Positions 34,256-44,275 of a stretch of 64,000 bases of DNA are shown in pieces. How positions within the stretch are numbered: the stretch's first letter is position 1; each line of letters starts with the position of its first letter. The notes below the pieces were generated by a model. That model did not search any database. It was not told where the DNA came from and worked only from the letters and a program-made list of their open reading frames with translations. Source of the stretch: Terriglobia bacterium (GTDB lineage Bacteria; Acidobacteriota; Terriglobia; JAIQFV01). Made by a program: the position numbers and the translations under genes. The stretch spans positions 1 through 64,000 of the forward strand of contig JAIQFV010000008.1 of the NCBI GenBank assembly GCA_020073085.1, given 5' to 3'.

Positions 34256-36100
34256 GTGAATTTGAGACCCCACCCCTCCCAACCCGAACGACAGGCAGAA
34301 CATGCAGTGAGGGTTTGTGTTCCACCGGGGTTTTTCGAACGTCTTACTTCGACGTGTGATTTTCGCGCCATCACACAACCCTTTTTCAGCCTCTATGACC
34401 TGCGGCCTCAATCCTCGGAGAGTGATCCGATCCTTTACTTCAAGATTCTTCTCCTCGAGTACATTCTCGAGGTCAGCAGCGACGCTTTTCGATCGGAGTT
34501 CACTTCACATTCTGGCTTGCGTGTCTTTCTGAACATCGATGACCGCACCATCCTGCCCGCACCCGGTGAAATTGTGTACTTCAGAAGGGCGTTAGGTTGG
34601 ATGGCCTTTAAGAGCCTTCTGGAGAGAGTGATCCGGGAAGCAATTAAGAACGGGCTGTCGGAACGGGATTGCGCCATTTTGGAGAAGCGGTATAACAGAC
34701 CCTTGGTGGAACTGGTAAAAGAACCCCCCCCCGAGGAATACGGCACAGCCATTATTTCGCCCTCGAACATCCCTGCGCCAAATGGTGTGGGATTGAATCC
34801 CTCGGATGAGGCTGAAGTTCCAATACCTCCTTTTTCGGAATTGAGCCTCTCCGAACTTTTTGAGCGAATCATCGTGCCCGACCCTCCTCCACCCATCCAG
34901 ATGGTGAAAAATCCGGCGCATGCGGAGAGCACCCTACATGCAGCGGCACAGATGCTGTGGGGAGGCCAACCCGGAAACCGGGAACCGGCCAGCGATGCGG
35001 GAATTCCCCCGGCCAACTCCGGGGTTTCCACTAAGCAGGGAATGTCATCCTCAAGTCCGATCCAACAGGGTGATCAGGAGATTGATCCCCTTGGGATCGA
35101 ATCTTTCCTGGACGGAACTCATCCGGTCTCCCCTGGAAAGGCAGCCCGATCATTGGGGACGTCAGGACGTCAAGAGAGCTATTCCCCTCCTCTCCGAACA
35201 AGTTTGGATGGGACTTCGTCGGCCCCACGTCGTGAACTCCCAAGATACGGAGCCTCCAGTTCTCGCCTCCAAGCTTTTTATGACCAAGCGCGGGCAAAAA
35301 AGGAGAGCCCCCGCGAAGGCCAAGGTTTATCGGACATGCAGTTACCGAGCCGCGCCGAAGGAAACGCAAAAGGGTCAGCAAGCAGGTTACAGCGGATTGA
35401 ACCAATTATTGAAGAGCGGATGGAAGATCGAAGTGGGGATGCGCTGACCACTAGTGAAGCAGTTTCTCCCGTATCGCCCGTGCACCCAATGAAATCCTCT
35501 CAATCCCCTCCCGCTCCGAAAGAAGTCATCCGCTCGGAAAAACACCTTTCGCCTGCCCAAAAGGGGAAAGTTCCATTCTCGACCGTTACTCCATCTTCAA
35601 GACTCAGTTCGCTGCTTTCCGCGGAATTTCTTTCAAGGAGTCTGTACATTGCCGTCCCGATTTTGGTGTTGCTGGCTGTCTATTTGTTGATTGGGATCTT
35701 AAAAAATGTCCAGCCGGGACCTGCAACCGTCGAATCCGCTCAACCTGCATCCGTACTCTCACCGCACCCGATATCGACGCAAGCGTCCGGAGGCTCAGGT
35801 CCCCTTTCCTCCGCACAACCTGAGCAATCATCCAATTCTCTCCGAGGAAACGCAAAGGCCTCTCCCGAGGCACCGCGACCAGGAGGAGTCGCAGTGGGGT
35901 CGACCATCAAGGTACCTGAAGGGCATCGGTCGGCTCAAGCCGGGGATGGGGTGTCAGAGGAACCGAAGAAGTTGACATTGATCCGTCATTTGAGGGTGGA
36001 ACATGGGCTGGACTTCAGCCCCAGCCTTTACAGATACCGGGAATTGAAGGATATCGACGATCGATTGGAGGAAACGCTTAAGAAGGCCGCAAACCGCTGA
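34256..36100 (+). CDS. DUF772 (transposase N-terminal) domain fused to a disordered linker and a membrane anchor
   Basis: A 614-residue protein. Residues about 18-135 match the N-terminal domain of IS1182/IS5-type transposases (DUF772): VPPGFFERL near the start, DPILYFKILLLEYILEVSSD, then FRSEFTSHSGLRVFL, and GEIVYFRRALGWMAF where transposases have their STxxRFRRRLG motif. The DDE catalytic domain is absent. It is replaced by about 310 residues rich in Pro, Ser and Gln, one transmembrane helix (about 463-482), another low-complexity stretch and a charged C-terminal helix (570-614). Start is GTG with GAGG upstream and a promoter at 34203. The single intact 614-codon frame argues for a domesticated protein, not a dead element. 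Function is unknown; a membrane-tethered nucleic-acid-binding protein is speculation. Confidence 0.7.
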   Translation: MNLRPHPSQPERQAEHAVRVCVPPGFFERLTSTCDFRAITQPFFSLYDLRPQSSESDPILYFKILLLEYILEVSSDAFRSEFTSHSGLRVFLNIDDRTILPAPGEIVYFRRALGWMAFKSLLERVIREAIKNGLSERDCAILEKRYNRPLVELVKEPPPEEYGTAIISPSNIPAPNGVGLNPSDEAEVPIPPFSELSLSELFERIIVPDPPPPIQMVKNPAHAESTLHAAAQMLWGGQPGNREPASDAGIPPANSGVSTKQGMSSSSPIQQGDQEIDPLGIESFLDGTHPVSPGKAARSLGTSGRQESYSPPLRTSLDGTSSAPRRELPRYGASSSRLQAFYDQARAKKESPREGQGLSDMQLPSRAEGNAKGSASRLQRIEPIIEERMEDRSGDALTTSEAVSPVSPVHPMKSSQSPPAPKEVIRSEKHLSPAQKGKVPFSTVTPSSRLSSLLSAEFLSRSLYIAVPILVLLAVYLLIGILKNVQPGPATVESAQPASVLSPHPISTQASGGSGPLSSAQPEQSSNSLRGNAKASPEAPRPGGVAVGSTIKVPEGHRSAQAGDGVSEEPKKLTLIRHLRVEHGLDFSPSLYRYRELKDIDDRLEETLKKAANR

Positions 36101-36359
36101 GGTGGTCTTTCCATTATCTCGTTCGGAATGATTGATCCCCTTTCCCCCCGAACCCAACGTCGGGTTCAACCTGAAATTCAAAATCAAAGCAAAAAGGCAC
36201 ATCAGGACCTAAGCGACAGGGAGCTTCCTGAAGCCTTCTTTAAGGAATCGACCTCACACATTTACCAAGGCGTGTTGACCTTCATGAACGGACCTGAATT
36301 CACGATGTCATCGGGGGCTGCATCTGAGCGCGCCGGCCCAAATCCTCACCGATCCCACT

Positions 36360-38426
36360 TCATGCGCCTTCTGTGGGATCTCCTTGAGTTAATGCACCCT
36401 CCACTATCTCGACCACATCGAGCATCCGCACAGTTTCCTCAGCGTTCTTTGCTTTCAGGCCGTCACTGAGCATAATCATGCAAAACGGGCACGAGACTGC
36501 GACGGCGTCCGGGCGGGTTTCCAGGGCTTGATCCACCCGCAGATGGCTCACCCGCTTGTCCTGGGGCTCCTCCATCCACATCCATCCTCCCCCGCCGCCG
36601 CAACACATTCCCGTGTGTTTGTGCCGTTCCATTTCCTGCAGCTTTGTTCCCGGGACTTGAGCAAGGATCTCCCGGGGTGTGTCGTAGATCTCATTGTAGC
36701 GACCGTAATAGCAGGAATCATGATAGGTCACGCGCAGGGGTTGCGTAACCGTTTCCCGGAGTTGCAGCTTCCCCTTTTTGATGAGTTCAGAGATCAATTC
36801 GGCCGCATGGACCACCTCATAGTGTCCGCCAAATTGAGGATATTCGTTCTTAAAGGTATTAAAGCAATGCGGACAGTTGACGATGATCTTCTTCACGCCA
36901 TACTTATTGAAGATCCCGATAGCGTGTTCCACCATATTCTGAAACAGGTATTCGTTTCCCAGCCGTCTTGCAGTCTCGCCATTGCAGGGTTCCTCGGCGC
37001 CCAGGATGGCAAACCGGACTCCGGCCTTCTTCAAAATCCTGGTGAACGCGATGGTGACCTTCTTGTTTCGATCATCAAACGCCCCGGCACATCCCACAAA
37101 GTAGAGGTATTCTGCCTCGGGATGCTGTGCAATAAGGGGGACATCCAAACCCTCCGCCCAGTCCGCCCGTTTATGCGAGCCTAGACCCCAGGGATTGCTG
37201 TGGGTCTCCATCCCGTTAAAGGTCCGGATGATCTCCGGCGGGAATCGGGCTTCATCCTGGACGAGGTGGCGGCGCATGTCCACGATCTTGTCCACGTACT
37301 CGATGAGCACCGGGCAGGCTTCCTCGCAAGCGCGGCAGGTCGTGCAGGCCCAGAGCACCTCGTCGTGGATTAACTTCTCGCCGACGATGTTCTCCCCGAC
37401 AGCTGCCTCCGTCGCCGCCCGTTTCTTTCCAATCATCTCGTGCTGATTCTCGTAAAGGTAATCTCGCAGGTCGAGAAGGAGCTGCCGAGGGGCCAACGCC
37501 TTCCCACTCATCGTGGCGGGGCAGTGCGATGTGCAGCGGCCGCACTCCGTACAGCTGAACATGTCGAGGTCCTGCTTCCAGGTAAACTGGTCAATCCGAG
37601 AGGTGCCGAATGCTTCAGAGTTCTCCAGGTCCATCTTGCTCAACGCCCCGGCGGGCTCGAGCTTGCGGAAAAACACATTCGGGATCGAAGTAACGATATG
37701 GAAATGCTTGGAGCGAGGCAGAAGATTCAGAAAAACGAGGACGACGAGGTTGTGCGCCCACCACGCCCCTTCGCTGATCACCCTCGCCCAATGCAAACCC
37801 AAAGGCGCCAAAACGTACGTGCTGACCATCGCGCTGACCGGTTCCCATCGCCGTTCGGCCTCCACCCAGCGGTCGCCCGCGAGATACAAGAGGCGGCCGC
37901 CGTCATATAACAGGCCCCCCGCCATGATGACGAAGATGAAAAGCAGAATCAGCGGGCCTTCCCAGTGTGATTGGCCCGCCAGACGTGATTCCGCAGGCTG
38001 GAACCCCTGAAGACGGCGCGGATGGGAAATCTCCCATCGGTAAAGTCCCACCAGCACAGCGACGATCACCACCAGCTCCATAATGTCCCGAATGAAAAGG
38101 AATGGGCCGCCCATCCCCGAAGGCGAAAATCCGGGGATAAAAAAATGTGGAGAAAAGGCCCGCCCGAACATGGTGAGAATTTGCACACCGAGAATGACAA
38201 ATCCCCAGAAGATGAAGAAATGCATCCAGCCCGCGGGCTGCTCCCCCACCAGAAATTTCTTCTGGCCGAACGCGTAGAGCAACACCGCCTTGATCCGCCG
38301 GCCGGGTTGGTCCAAGCGGTCGGATGGACGAGCAGCCATCAGCAGCCGAATGCGGTAGTATACGGTGCGCAAGAAGTATCCCACCGCAATCACTACTACC
38401 ACGGCAAAGATTAGAGCGGTCATCAC
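36360..38426 (-). CDS. membrane Fe-S oxidoreductase, EtfAB:menaquinone oxidoreductase/HdrD type
   Basis: A 688-residue protein. The N-terminal half has about six membrane helices (NarI-like). A ferredoxin-type pair of [4Fe-4S] motifs follows (CTECGRCTSHCPA and CTTCRACEEACPV). The C-terminal half has two CCG-type cysteine domains (EEPCNGE..., NCPHCFNTF, SCYYGRYN, MCCGGGGGWMW). Proteins of this design carry electrons from electron-transfer flavoprotein or other donors to menaquinone, often in fatty-acid oxidation. No etfAB or acyl-CoA dehydrogenase gene lies alongside. The start at 38426 has AGGA upstream. Confidence 0.85.
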   Translation of the reverse strand: MMTALIFAVVVVIAVGYFLRTVYYRIRLLMAARPSDRLDQPGRRIKAVLLYAFGQKKFLVGEQPAGWMHFFIFWGFVILGVQILTMFGRAFSPHFFIPGFSPSGMGGPFLFIRDIMELVVIVAVLVGLYRWEISHPRRLQGFQPAESRLAGQSHWEGPLILLFIFVIMAGGLLYDGGRLLYLAGDRWVEAERRWEPVSAMVSTYVLAPLGLHWARVISEGAWWAHNLVVLVFLNLLPRSKHFHIVTSIPNVFFRKLEPAGALSKMDLENSEAFGTSRIDQFTWKQDLDMFSCTECGRCTSHCPATMSGKALAPRQLLLDLRDYLYENQHEMIGKKRAATEAAVGENIVGEKLIHDEVLWACTTCRACEEACPVLIEYVDKIVDMRRHLVQDEARFPPEIIRTFNGMETHSNPWGLGSHKRADWAEGLDVPLIAQHPEAEYLYFVGCAGAFDDRNKKVTIAFTRILKKAGVRFAILGAEEPCNGETARRLGNEYLFQNMVEHAIGIFNKYGVKKIIVNCPHCFNTFKNEYPQFGGHYEVVHAAELISELIKKGKLQLRETVTQPLRVTYHDSCYYGRYNEIYDTPREILAQVPGTKLQEMERHKHTGMCCGGGGGWMWMEEPQDKRVSHLRVDQALETRPDAVAVSCPFCMIMLSDGLKAKNAEETVRMLDVVEIVEGALTQGDPTEGA

Positions 38427-38611
38427 GCGGGTCCTTTCCCCCCTTTTCTTGAGTCAGATTGTCGTCGAAAGATGGGCCCGTGCCCTCAAGCGCAGAGGTT
38501 TGTAGCAAAGGACGATGGGGCTGGCAGAGCGTCCCTGAGATTTGCGAATCCTGTTCCTCGCCGCGTCGGCCTTTTTCAAGGGATCAGGAAAGCCTCTGCC
38601 CTTGAACGAGC

Positions 38612-39430
38612 TCAGTCCATCCCCTCACCCGGCATCTTCACGTCCACCTTCTGCCTCCCGTGCCCGCGGTCAGTGCACCAATAGTCGTACATCCGATCCG
38701 GCACGTGTTTCAAAAACCAGTAAACCACGCGCATGGGCGCAGGAAAGATGTAGCGCTTCTTCCGCATTTCGATGGCCTGAGCAATGCGACGTGCCGCGGG
38801 TTCGGCATCCATCAACCAGGGCATGGATCGAACCTGGGCCGTCATTGGCGTCCTGATGAAACCCGGATGAACAGAAATAACGTCAATGCCGCCGCCGGCC
38901 AACTCTCCTCGAATGGCTTCAAGATACATGGCCAGGGCGGCCTTCGAAGTGCAGTAAGCGGCGCTGCGGGGAAAGCCGCGGGCCGCTGCCACCGAACTCA
39001 TGCCCACCAGCTGTCCGGCCTGCTGGTGCTTTAAGAAGTAATTCTTTGCGATTTCCAATGTGTGGATTGCACCCAAGACATTCACCGACAGGGTTTCTCG
39101 GGCAAGCTCCCATTGGTGGGAACTGAAAGCACTCTTTCTCTCTCCAATGCCACTATTGGCAATGACGATGTCCAAGCCGCCGAGTCCAAGAGTCAGTGCT
39201 TCCATTGCCGCTTCAAGCTCGTCTTCTTTTCGAACGTCCGCCGGCTGGCAGCAGAAGATCTGACGGGGAAAGCGGGTCCGAAGTTCTTGGCAAAGCCTTT
39301 GAAGCTCCGGCTCCCGTCGGGCCAGGGTTCCCACGTGCGCACCGCGTTGGGCGAACTCCCGGACCAGCGCAGCTCCGATTCCGGAGGTCCCTCCCGTGAT
39401 GATGATCCGTTTACCCGCGGATCGGTGCAT
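38612..39430 (-). CDS. short-chain dehydrogenase/reductase
   Basis: A 272-residue classical SDR: TGGTSGIG cofactor loop near the N-terminus, IANSG (NAG equivalent), SSVAA with the catalytic Ser, YCTSK with Tyr and Lys, and HPGFIRTPM after it. The C-terminal extension (PAPMRVVYWFLKHVPDRMYDYW) resembles membrane-associated SDRs acting on lipid substrates. An NAD(P)-dependent oxidoreductase; the substrate is unknown. It is 185 nt from the Fe-S oxidoreductase gene start and may be a separate unit. Confidence 0.9.
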   Translation of the reverse strand: MHRSAGKRIIITGGTSGIGAALVREFAQRGAHVGTLARREPELQRLCQELRTRFPRQIFCCQPADVRKEDELEAAMEALTLGLGGLDIVIANSGIGERKSAFSSHQWELARETLSVNVLGAIHTLEIAKNYFLKHQQAGQLVGMSSVAAARGFPRSAAYCTSKAALAMYLEAIRGELAGGGIDVISVHPGFIRTPMTAQVRSMPWLMDAEPAARRIAQAIEMRKKRYIFPAPMRVVYWFLKHVPDRMYDYWCTDRGHGRQKVDVKMPGEGMD

Positions 39431-39638
39431 GAATCCCTTTCCAATGGGCGCTTTATTCCCCCCTCACTCCCGGGGGCCGTCAAACCCTGAATCACCGAGG
39501 ATAGTGGTGAATGATAACAGATGGGCTGGAGCCCGTCGGCAAGAAAAAGGGAGAAAAAAGGAGGCGGCCGGCGAGCACGACAGCCCGTCCCGGCCGTGGA
39601 AAATAAGCAGCCCCGAAGACACAGCCTCTCAAACCCCG

Positions 39639-40505
39639 TCATTTGCGAATGAGTGTGAACACAGGGCAAGGGGCGTGCCGCACCACCCGGAGTGTCGTCG
39701 TGCCCACAATGGTGGAATCAAAAAATTTCCGGTGTTGGGCGCCAAGAACAATCAGATCGATCTTTTCTTCCTCGGCAAAGGACACAATCCTCTCAGCTCC
39801 TTCTCCCTTAATCACAAATTCTTGAATTTCACATTTCTTGCGGATTTCAGGAGGAACCCAGGCCTGCAGACGAGTCATTTCATCAGCCTCGTTGCAGGGC
39901 TCTTCAAAAGGCTCGATGGCCCGCAGGACCGACACCGTCGCCCCGAAGCACTCGGCAATACGTCCTGCCGATACCAGGGCCATCCTGGATACCACTGAAA
40001 AATTGATGGGTACAAGGATATTTCGAATGGCCGCCGGAGTTTTAGTCTTCTCCTTCTTCAGGCGAACGGTGAGCACCGGACAGCCCGATTCCCGTAAGAC
40101 GCGTTCCGCCACCGATCCCAACAACATGCGGGTCTCACCTCCCTGCCCATGAGTCCCCATAACGATCAAGTCAACCGTACGCAGTCCCGCCGTCTCTACA
40201 ATGGCGTTGACCGGCGGGGATTCGACGACGATCAACTCGATTCCTGTTGGGGCTTCCCCGAGTTGCTTTTCAACAAAGGAAGCCAGGTACTGCTCGGTCG
40301 AGCGCTTGGATTCGTTCCAAGCCTCTGCAAGCTGGTCAATCTGTGGACCCGTCAGTTGCGGGGGAGGCAAAAAGGGATTTGCAAACAAAATCAAGAGATC
40401 GCCTCCTGAACACTTCCTGAAATCCACAGCGTACTTCAAGGCCAGGGCAGATAGATCACTGAAATCCACCGGGCAGAGAATTGTCCTCAGTCCGAACGGC
40501 GACAT
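39639..40505 (-). CDS. tandem universal stress protein (two Usp domains)
   Basis: A 288-residue protein with two Usp folds (about 5-150 and 160-288). The first carries an ATP-binding pattern G-X2-G-X9-G-S/T (GTHGQGGETRMLLGS). The second is degenerate at the same place (GAQHRKFFDSTIVGTT), so probably only the first binds nucleotide well. Cytoplasmic stress-response protein. GGAAGGAAA lies before the ATG. Confidence 0.88.
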   Translation of the reverse strand: MSPFGLRTILCPVDFSDLSALALKYAVDFRKCSGGDLLILFANPFLPPPQLTGPQIDQLAEAWNESKRSTEQYLASFVEKQLGEAPTGIELIVVESPPVNAIVETAGLRTVDLIVMGTHGQGGETRMLLGSVAERVLRESGCPVLTVRLKKEKTKTPAAIRNILVPINFSVVSRMALVSAGRIAECFGATVSVLRAIEPFEEPCNEADEMTRLQAWVPPEIRKKCEIQEFVIKGEGAERIVSFAEEEKIDLIVLGAQHRKFFDSTIVGTTTLRVVRHAPCPVFTLIRK

Positions 40506-41041
40506 GGCTAGTTTCCTTCCCGATTAGCTTGCTGATGTAAAGAACTGAACTGGGGCGAACGCCAGTTCAGGGGCGCCAGGTCTTGATTTGTCCGCCCGGT
40601 CAGCCCAGAGGTGTGGGTTTCTGTTCATTTCCCGAGAGATCCCGCCTCGGCGGAACCGCTGTTTCGGTACGTCCGACCCGGAACCAACGGGTCGTCCACG
40701 AGTGGCGCCAAATGAATGCGAAAAGAAACAAAAAATTACTTGTTTACCGCCTTTCATCCGTTATTCTGCTCCGACGGAGAAGAATAATCAAGGAAGTAAA
40801 CCTGCGGAGGCCCAGTCACATCAAACAAACAGATTTGAAAGGGAAAAGACACGCGGTGTGGCTGAGTCTAGGCCATAAGCTGGCATGTGAAGGTACCGGG
40901 TCGACTTCGCCATGGCTTCGAAAAGGTGTGATTGAATACATCCTCGGATGAGGAGATGTCGTGTATAATGGCGGGTTGGAAAGGCGGCTAAGTATCCTCC
41001 TATTCAAAGGTTCTGATTATCCTGTGACAAAGGGCAAATTG
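40506..41041. other. divergent intergenic region with a hairpin
   Basis: No gene is supported in this 536-nt region between the stress-protein gene and the second TonB receptor. It holds an inverted repeat, CTGAACTGG (40545-40553) with CCAGTTCAG (40562-40570), in the 5' leader of the stress-protein gene, and a TATAAT element for the receptor. Short open frames on either strand lack ribosome sites. Confidence 0.5.
40964..40969 (+). promoter_or_regulatory. -10 element for the second TonB receptor
   Basis: A perfect TATAAT preceded directly by TG. No good -35 lies 16-18 nt upstream (a TTGAAT is too far, at 40932). The leader to the ATG at 41042 would be about 65 nt. Confidence 0.45.
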
Positions 41042-43576
41042 ATGAAATTAGATTCCACCCTTCGAAGTATTGCCGTCGTCTTGTGCATCCTGCTCTCTTC
41101 GCTTTCCCTCGTGGCCCAATCCCCGGTTGTGCCTAAGTATGGATCCATATCCGGCACCTTGATCGACGCGAACTCCAAACCGGTGATTGACGCCAAGGTG
41201 GAAGTCTCGCAAGACCAGTTTGCAAGCGTCTTCAAGTCGCTCAACTCCAACGAAAAAGGGAGATTCACCTTCGAGATGCTTCCCGCTGGGTTATATCAAG
41301 TCCGTTTTTCCAAAGAGGGCTTTGAGGTGTTGACCCAGGATCATGTGGAAATAAAACCGGACGTTGTGACCGAACTTGACGTGTTGATGGTCCCGAAAAT
41401 CACGATGACCCAGGAGATCACGGTCACCGAACAGCCCACCAGTGAAGTGGCGGTGGGATCGAGCCCCACGGCCGGCAAGATTACTGAAAAGACCATTGAA
41501 ACGATACCCCTGAAGGTCAAGAAGATTGAGGAGACCTTGCCGATCATCCCGGGAGTCATTCGAACCGCGGATGGCAAGATCAGTATCAAGGGCGGACAGG
41601 AATCACAGAGCACGGTTTTGGTGAACCAGGCGGTCTCCAGCGATCCAGTGACCGGGAACTTTGTCATTAATATCCCTATCGATGCCGTGGAGTCGGTTCA
41701 GGTATTTAAGAGTCCTTACCTCTCGGAATATGGCCGGTTTACCGGCGGAGTGACCACGGTTGAAACCAAACCTGCGGGGCCAAAATGGGATTTTTCTTTT
41801 AGTGATTTTCTGCCCAGCCCACGGATCAAGGGAGGGAAGATCGTTGGAATAGCCGACGATACCCCACGGCTTTCGTTTGGGGGGCCTTTGTTGAAGGACC
41901 GGATCAGTTGGGCCCAGAGTTTTGAATATGACATCATCAAGTCCCCGGTCCGCGGCCTGACCTTTCCTCAGAATGAAATGAAAACGGAAGCATTCAATTC
42001 CTATTCCCGGTTCGACTTCACTCTTTCCAACCGGGATATCCTGACCGTGAGTCTGAATGTCTTCCCGGAAACCAAGAACTTCCTGAACCTGAATCATTTC
42101 AATCCCCAGGTGGTCACGCCGAATTTCCGCCAACGCGGTTATTCTTTTAATGCCACAGACAATTTCAGCACCAAGTCGGGCGGGCTGTTGACCGGACTGG
42201 TCCAGTTCACCAACTTCGACGCCTACATCTGGGGCCAGGGTGTGCAGCCGATGGCGTTGCAACCTCAGACATACAGCGGGAATTACTTTAACATCCAGAA
42301 TCGGTACAGTGACCGGCTGGAAACGCTCCTGGTCTATACCCTCCCCCCTAAACATGCCTGGGGGACCCATCAAATGAAGTACGGCGGGGGGGTGACCTAC
42401 TCACGGTACACCGGTTTTTCCCGCTCCCTGCCCGTCGAAGTCCTTCGCCTCGATGGAACACTCGCGGAGAGTGATCAATTTGTTGGAACCGGGAATCTGA
42501 GCCAGTCCAATACGGAGTTTGCGGCCTTCTTCCAGGACCAGTGGCTGATTCATTCGCGCTTCCAGCTTGACCTGGGACTTCGATACAACAACCAGACCAT
42601 CGCCGATGCGGTCAACCTTGCGCCGCGCGCGGGTTTTGCCTTTTCCCCCTTTAAGAATGGAAAGACGGTCCTGCGCGGGGGCTTCGGGCTCTTCTACGAC
42701 AAGGTCCCGCTCAATGCAACCAATTTCCAGCAGCAGCAGAATCGAGTGGTGACTTTCTTCGGACCCGATGGCCTGACCCCGCTAGGGCCACCGCTGTTTT
42801 TCCAAAACGTCATAATTGACGTGGGGCCACGCGGACGAGTGACGGAACAGCGGGAAAATCCCGATTTCAGTTTCACCCCATACAACATCAGCTGGAATAT
42901 TGAATTCGATCACAACCCCCTTCCATGGGCGAGGGTTCGGTTGAATTTCCTGAAGAGCTATTCGAAGCGACTGTTTATGGTGGAGCCCAGCTTTTCTTCT
43001 CCCATCGATCCTGCCACCGTTCTCAGCAACCGGGGACAGGGCCGGTACTATGAGTTCGATACTGTTTTGGAATTCAAATTCCGCAAGAATGACATGCTCA
43101 CCACCTCGTTTGTACAGAGCAAAGCCCAAGGGGACTTAAACAATTTCAACGCCTTCTACGGAAATACTCCCATTCCACTCCTTCGCCCAAACCAGTATTC
43201 CAATCTTCCGTTTGATACTCCGCAGAGGTTCATTTCCTGGGGAATCTTCCACATTCCGTGGGATATGACCCTCTCCCCAATCTTTGAGGCACGACGCGGA
43301 TTCCCCTATTCCGTGGTCGATGAAATTCAGAACTTTATCGGCATCCGAAACGCCGATAACACCCGCTTCCCGGCATTCTTTGCCCTGGACCTCGCCGTCT
43401 CAAAGGAGTTCAGGGTGTGGAGGAAATACCGGGCAAAGATCACCGGTAAGGTCTTTAATTTGACCGACCATTTCAATCCCCGGGATGTGCAAAACAATCT
43501 TGCCTCGCCCCAGTTTGGGCAATTCTTCAGTGACCTCCGCCGTTTCTATGGCGCAGACTTTGAGATTGTATGGTGA
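41042..43576 (+). CDS. Oar-like TonB-dependent receptor
   Basis: About 844 residues: signal peptide ending ...SLVAQ, a carboxypeptidase-regulatory beta-sandwich (GSISGTLIDANSKPVIDAKVEV... near 33-120), a plug (about 140-260, ending GRFTGGVTTVETK) and an outer-membrane beta-barrel ending in DFEIVW, with a C-terminal aromatic residue as the BAM signal. The ligand is unknown and no substrate genes are nearby. AAGGG lies 8 nt before the ATG. The layout is similar to the receptor at 23580, but the sequences have diverged strongly. Confidence 0.88.
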   Translation: MKLDSTLRSIAVVLCILLSSLSLVAQSPVVPKYGSISGTLIDANSKPVIDAKVEVSQDQFASVFKSLNSNEKGRFTFEMLPAGLYQVRFSKEGFEVLTQDHVEIKPDVVTELDVLMVPKITMTQEITVTEQPTSEVAVGSSPTAGKITEKTIETIPLKVKKIEETLPIIPGVIRTADGKISIKGGQESQSTVLVNQAVSSDPVTGNFVINIPIDAVESVQVFKSPYLSEYGRFTGGVTTVETKPAGPKWDFSFSDFLPSPRIKGGKIVGIADDTPRLSFGGPLLKDRISWAQSFEYDIIKSPVRGLTFPQNEMKTEAFNSYSRFDFTLSNRDILTVSLNVFPETKNFLNLNHFNPQVVTPNFRQRGYSFNATDNFSTKSGGLLTGLVQFTNFDAYIWGQGVQPMALQPQTYSGNYFNIQNRYSDRLETLLVYTLPPKHAWGTHQMKYGGGVTYSRYTGFSRSLPVEVLRLDGTLAESDQFVGTGNLSQSNTEFAAFFQDQWLIHSRFQLDLGLRYNNQTIADAVNLAPRAGFAFSPFKNGKTVLRGGFGLFYDKVPLNATNFQQQQNRVVTFFGPDGLTPLGPPLFFQNVIIDVGPRGRVTEQRENPDFSFTPYNISWNIEFDHNPLPWARVRLNFLKSYSKRLFMVEPSFSSPIDPATVLSNRGQGRYYEFDTVLEFKFRKNDMLTTSFVQSKAQGDLNNFNAFYGNTPIPLLRPNQYSNLPFDTPQRFISWGIFHIPWDMTLSPIFEARRGFPYSVVDEIQNFIGIRNADNTRFPAFFALDLAVSKEFRVWRKYRAKITGKVFNLTDHFNPRDVQNNLASPQFGQFFSDLRRFYGADFEIVW

Positions 43577-43953
43577 GAGAAGCGGGCAGCCGCTTCGAAC
43601 CCGCAGGTTTTGAGTCCTTTCCTTCCCGCTAACCTTTGCCAACTCCCCGCCTCGGCGGTAAATCCCTCTTTCTCAATCCAAGCTTCATCCGGTTGGTGAG
43701 GAGGCCATGACGCGTGACGGGGCGCCGAGGGCGTTCGAGTTGGGTATGGCAGGCCAGACGCGCGGCAAGCTCGTGCTGCGTGGTGCCGAGTCTGCTGTCG
43801 CGTGGAAATTAGGGAAGGGGCTTCTGAAGAGGATGTCTAACCCATCTGGTCTCGAGACCACCGTGTCTGTCAACGATGAAGCCAGGAAAGTTGTCAACCT
43901 GGGCCCTCCACCGGTGAGGAGGGCCTCCCTGGTTTCAATAGTCCTTTCGACGC
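43577..43953. other. intergenic region with an 8-bp hairpin
   Basis: No supported gene. GGCCCTCC (43902-43909) pairs with GGAGGGCC (43918-43925) about 30 nt beyond the 3' end of the small gene at 43954. It could stop transcription of that gene, but there is no T-run on either strand. Short overlapping open frames exist on both strands and neither looks coding. Confidence 0.45.
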
Positions 43954-44139
43954 CTACGTGCGTTGGGCGTAGTCGTCCTGATCGCACACCCAGTACATCC
44001 CGCCGGGGCGTTCGGATGACTTGATAAACTGGGTCGCCACCATGTTTTGCCCGCACTGAGGGCACGGTTTATTATAACGAGTGATTTCCCGGTTGGCCAT
44101 GCTGGCGCGGGCCGTTTTTGAAATCTTTTTTTCTGCCAT
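43954..44139 (-). CDS. 61-residue Cys-rich zinc-ribbon-like protein
   Basis: A small basic protein with CPQC at 26-29 and a further Cys52 in MYWVC. The spacing resembles half of a zinc ribbon; a fourth ligand is not obvious. The N-terminus is Lys/Arg-rich. A strong AAGGAG ribosome site lies 9 nt before the ATG at 44139, which is the main evidence that it is translated. It is the last of three small minus-strand genes. Confidence 0.7.
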   Translation of the reverse strand: MAEKKISKTARASMANREITRYNKPCPQCGQNMVATQFIKSSERPGGMYWVCDQDDYAQRT

Positions 44140-44275
44140 AATTCTCTGCTCCTTTTTTGCTATCCGACTGGAGTGCTTCGGGTTTTTAAATCGTGTTTGA
44201 ATTAAGGGTTATGACAAGCGGCTTTGACAAACTCCTGCCGCTGCCCATTGGAAAGTGCGTCAGATTCCTTCGGTA

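Noticed and set aside
34920-35447. 175-residue frame inside the transposase-domain fusion gene
   Set aside because: A shadow in another frame of the 614-residue gene, without its own signals.
36128-36469. 113-residue plus-strand frame overlapping the Fe-S oxidoreductase end
   Set aside because: No ribosome site; half of it is antisense to a real gene.
43685-44065. Opposed open frames between the TonB receptor and the 61-residue gene
   Set aside because: Both are short, overlap each other and the small gene, and neither looks like a protein family; the plus-strand one has GAGGAGG too close to its ATG.
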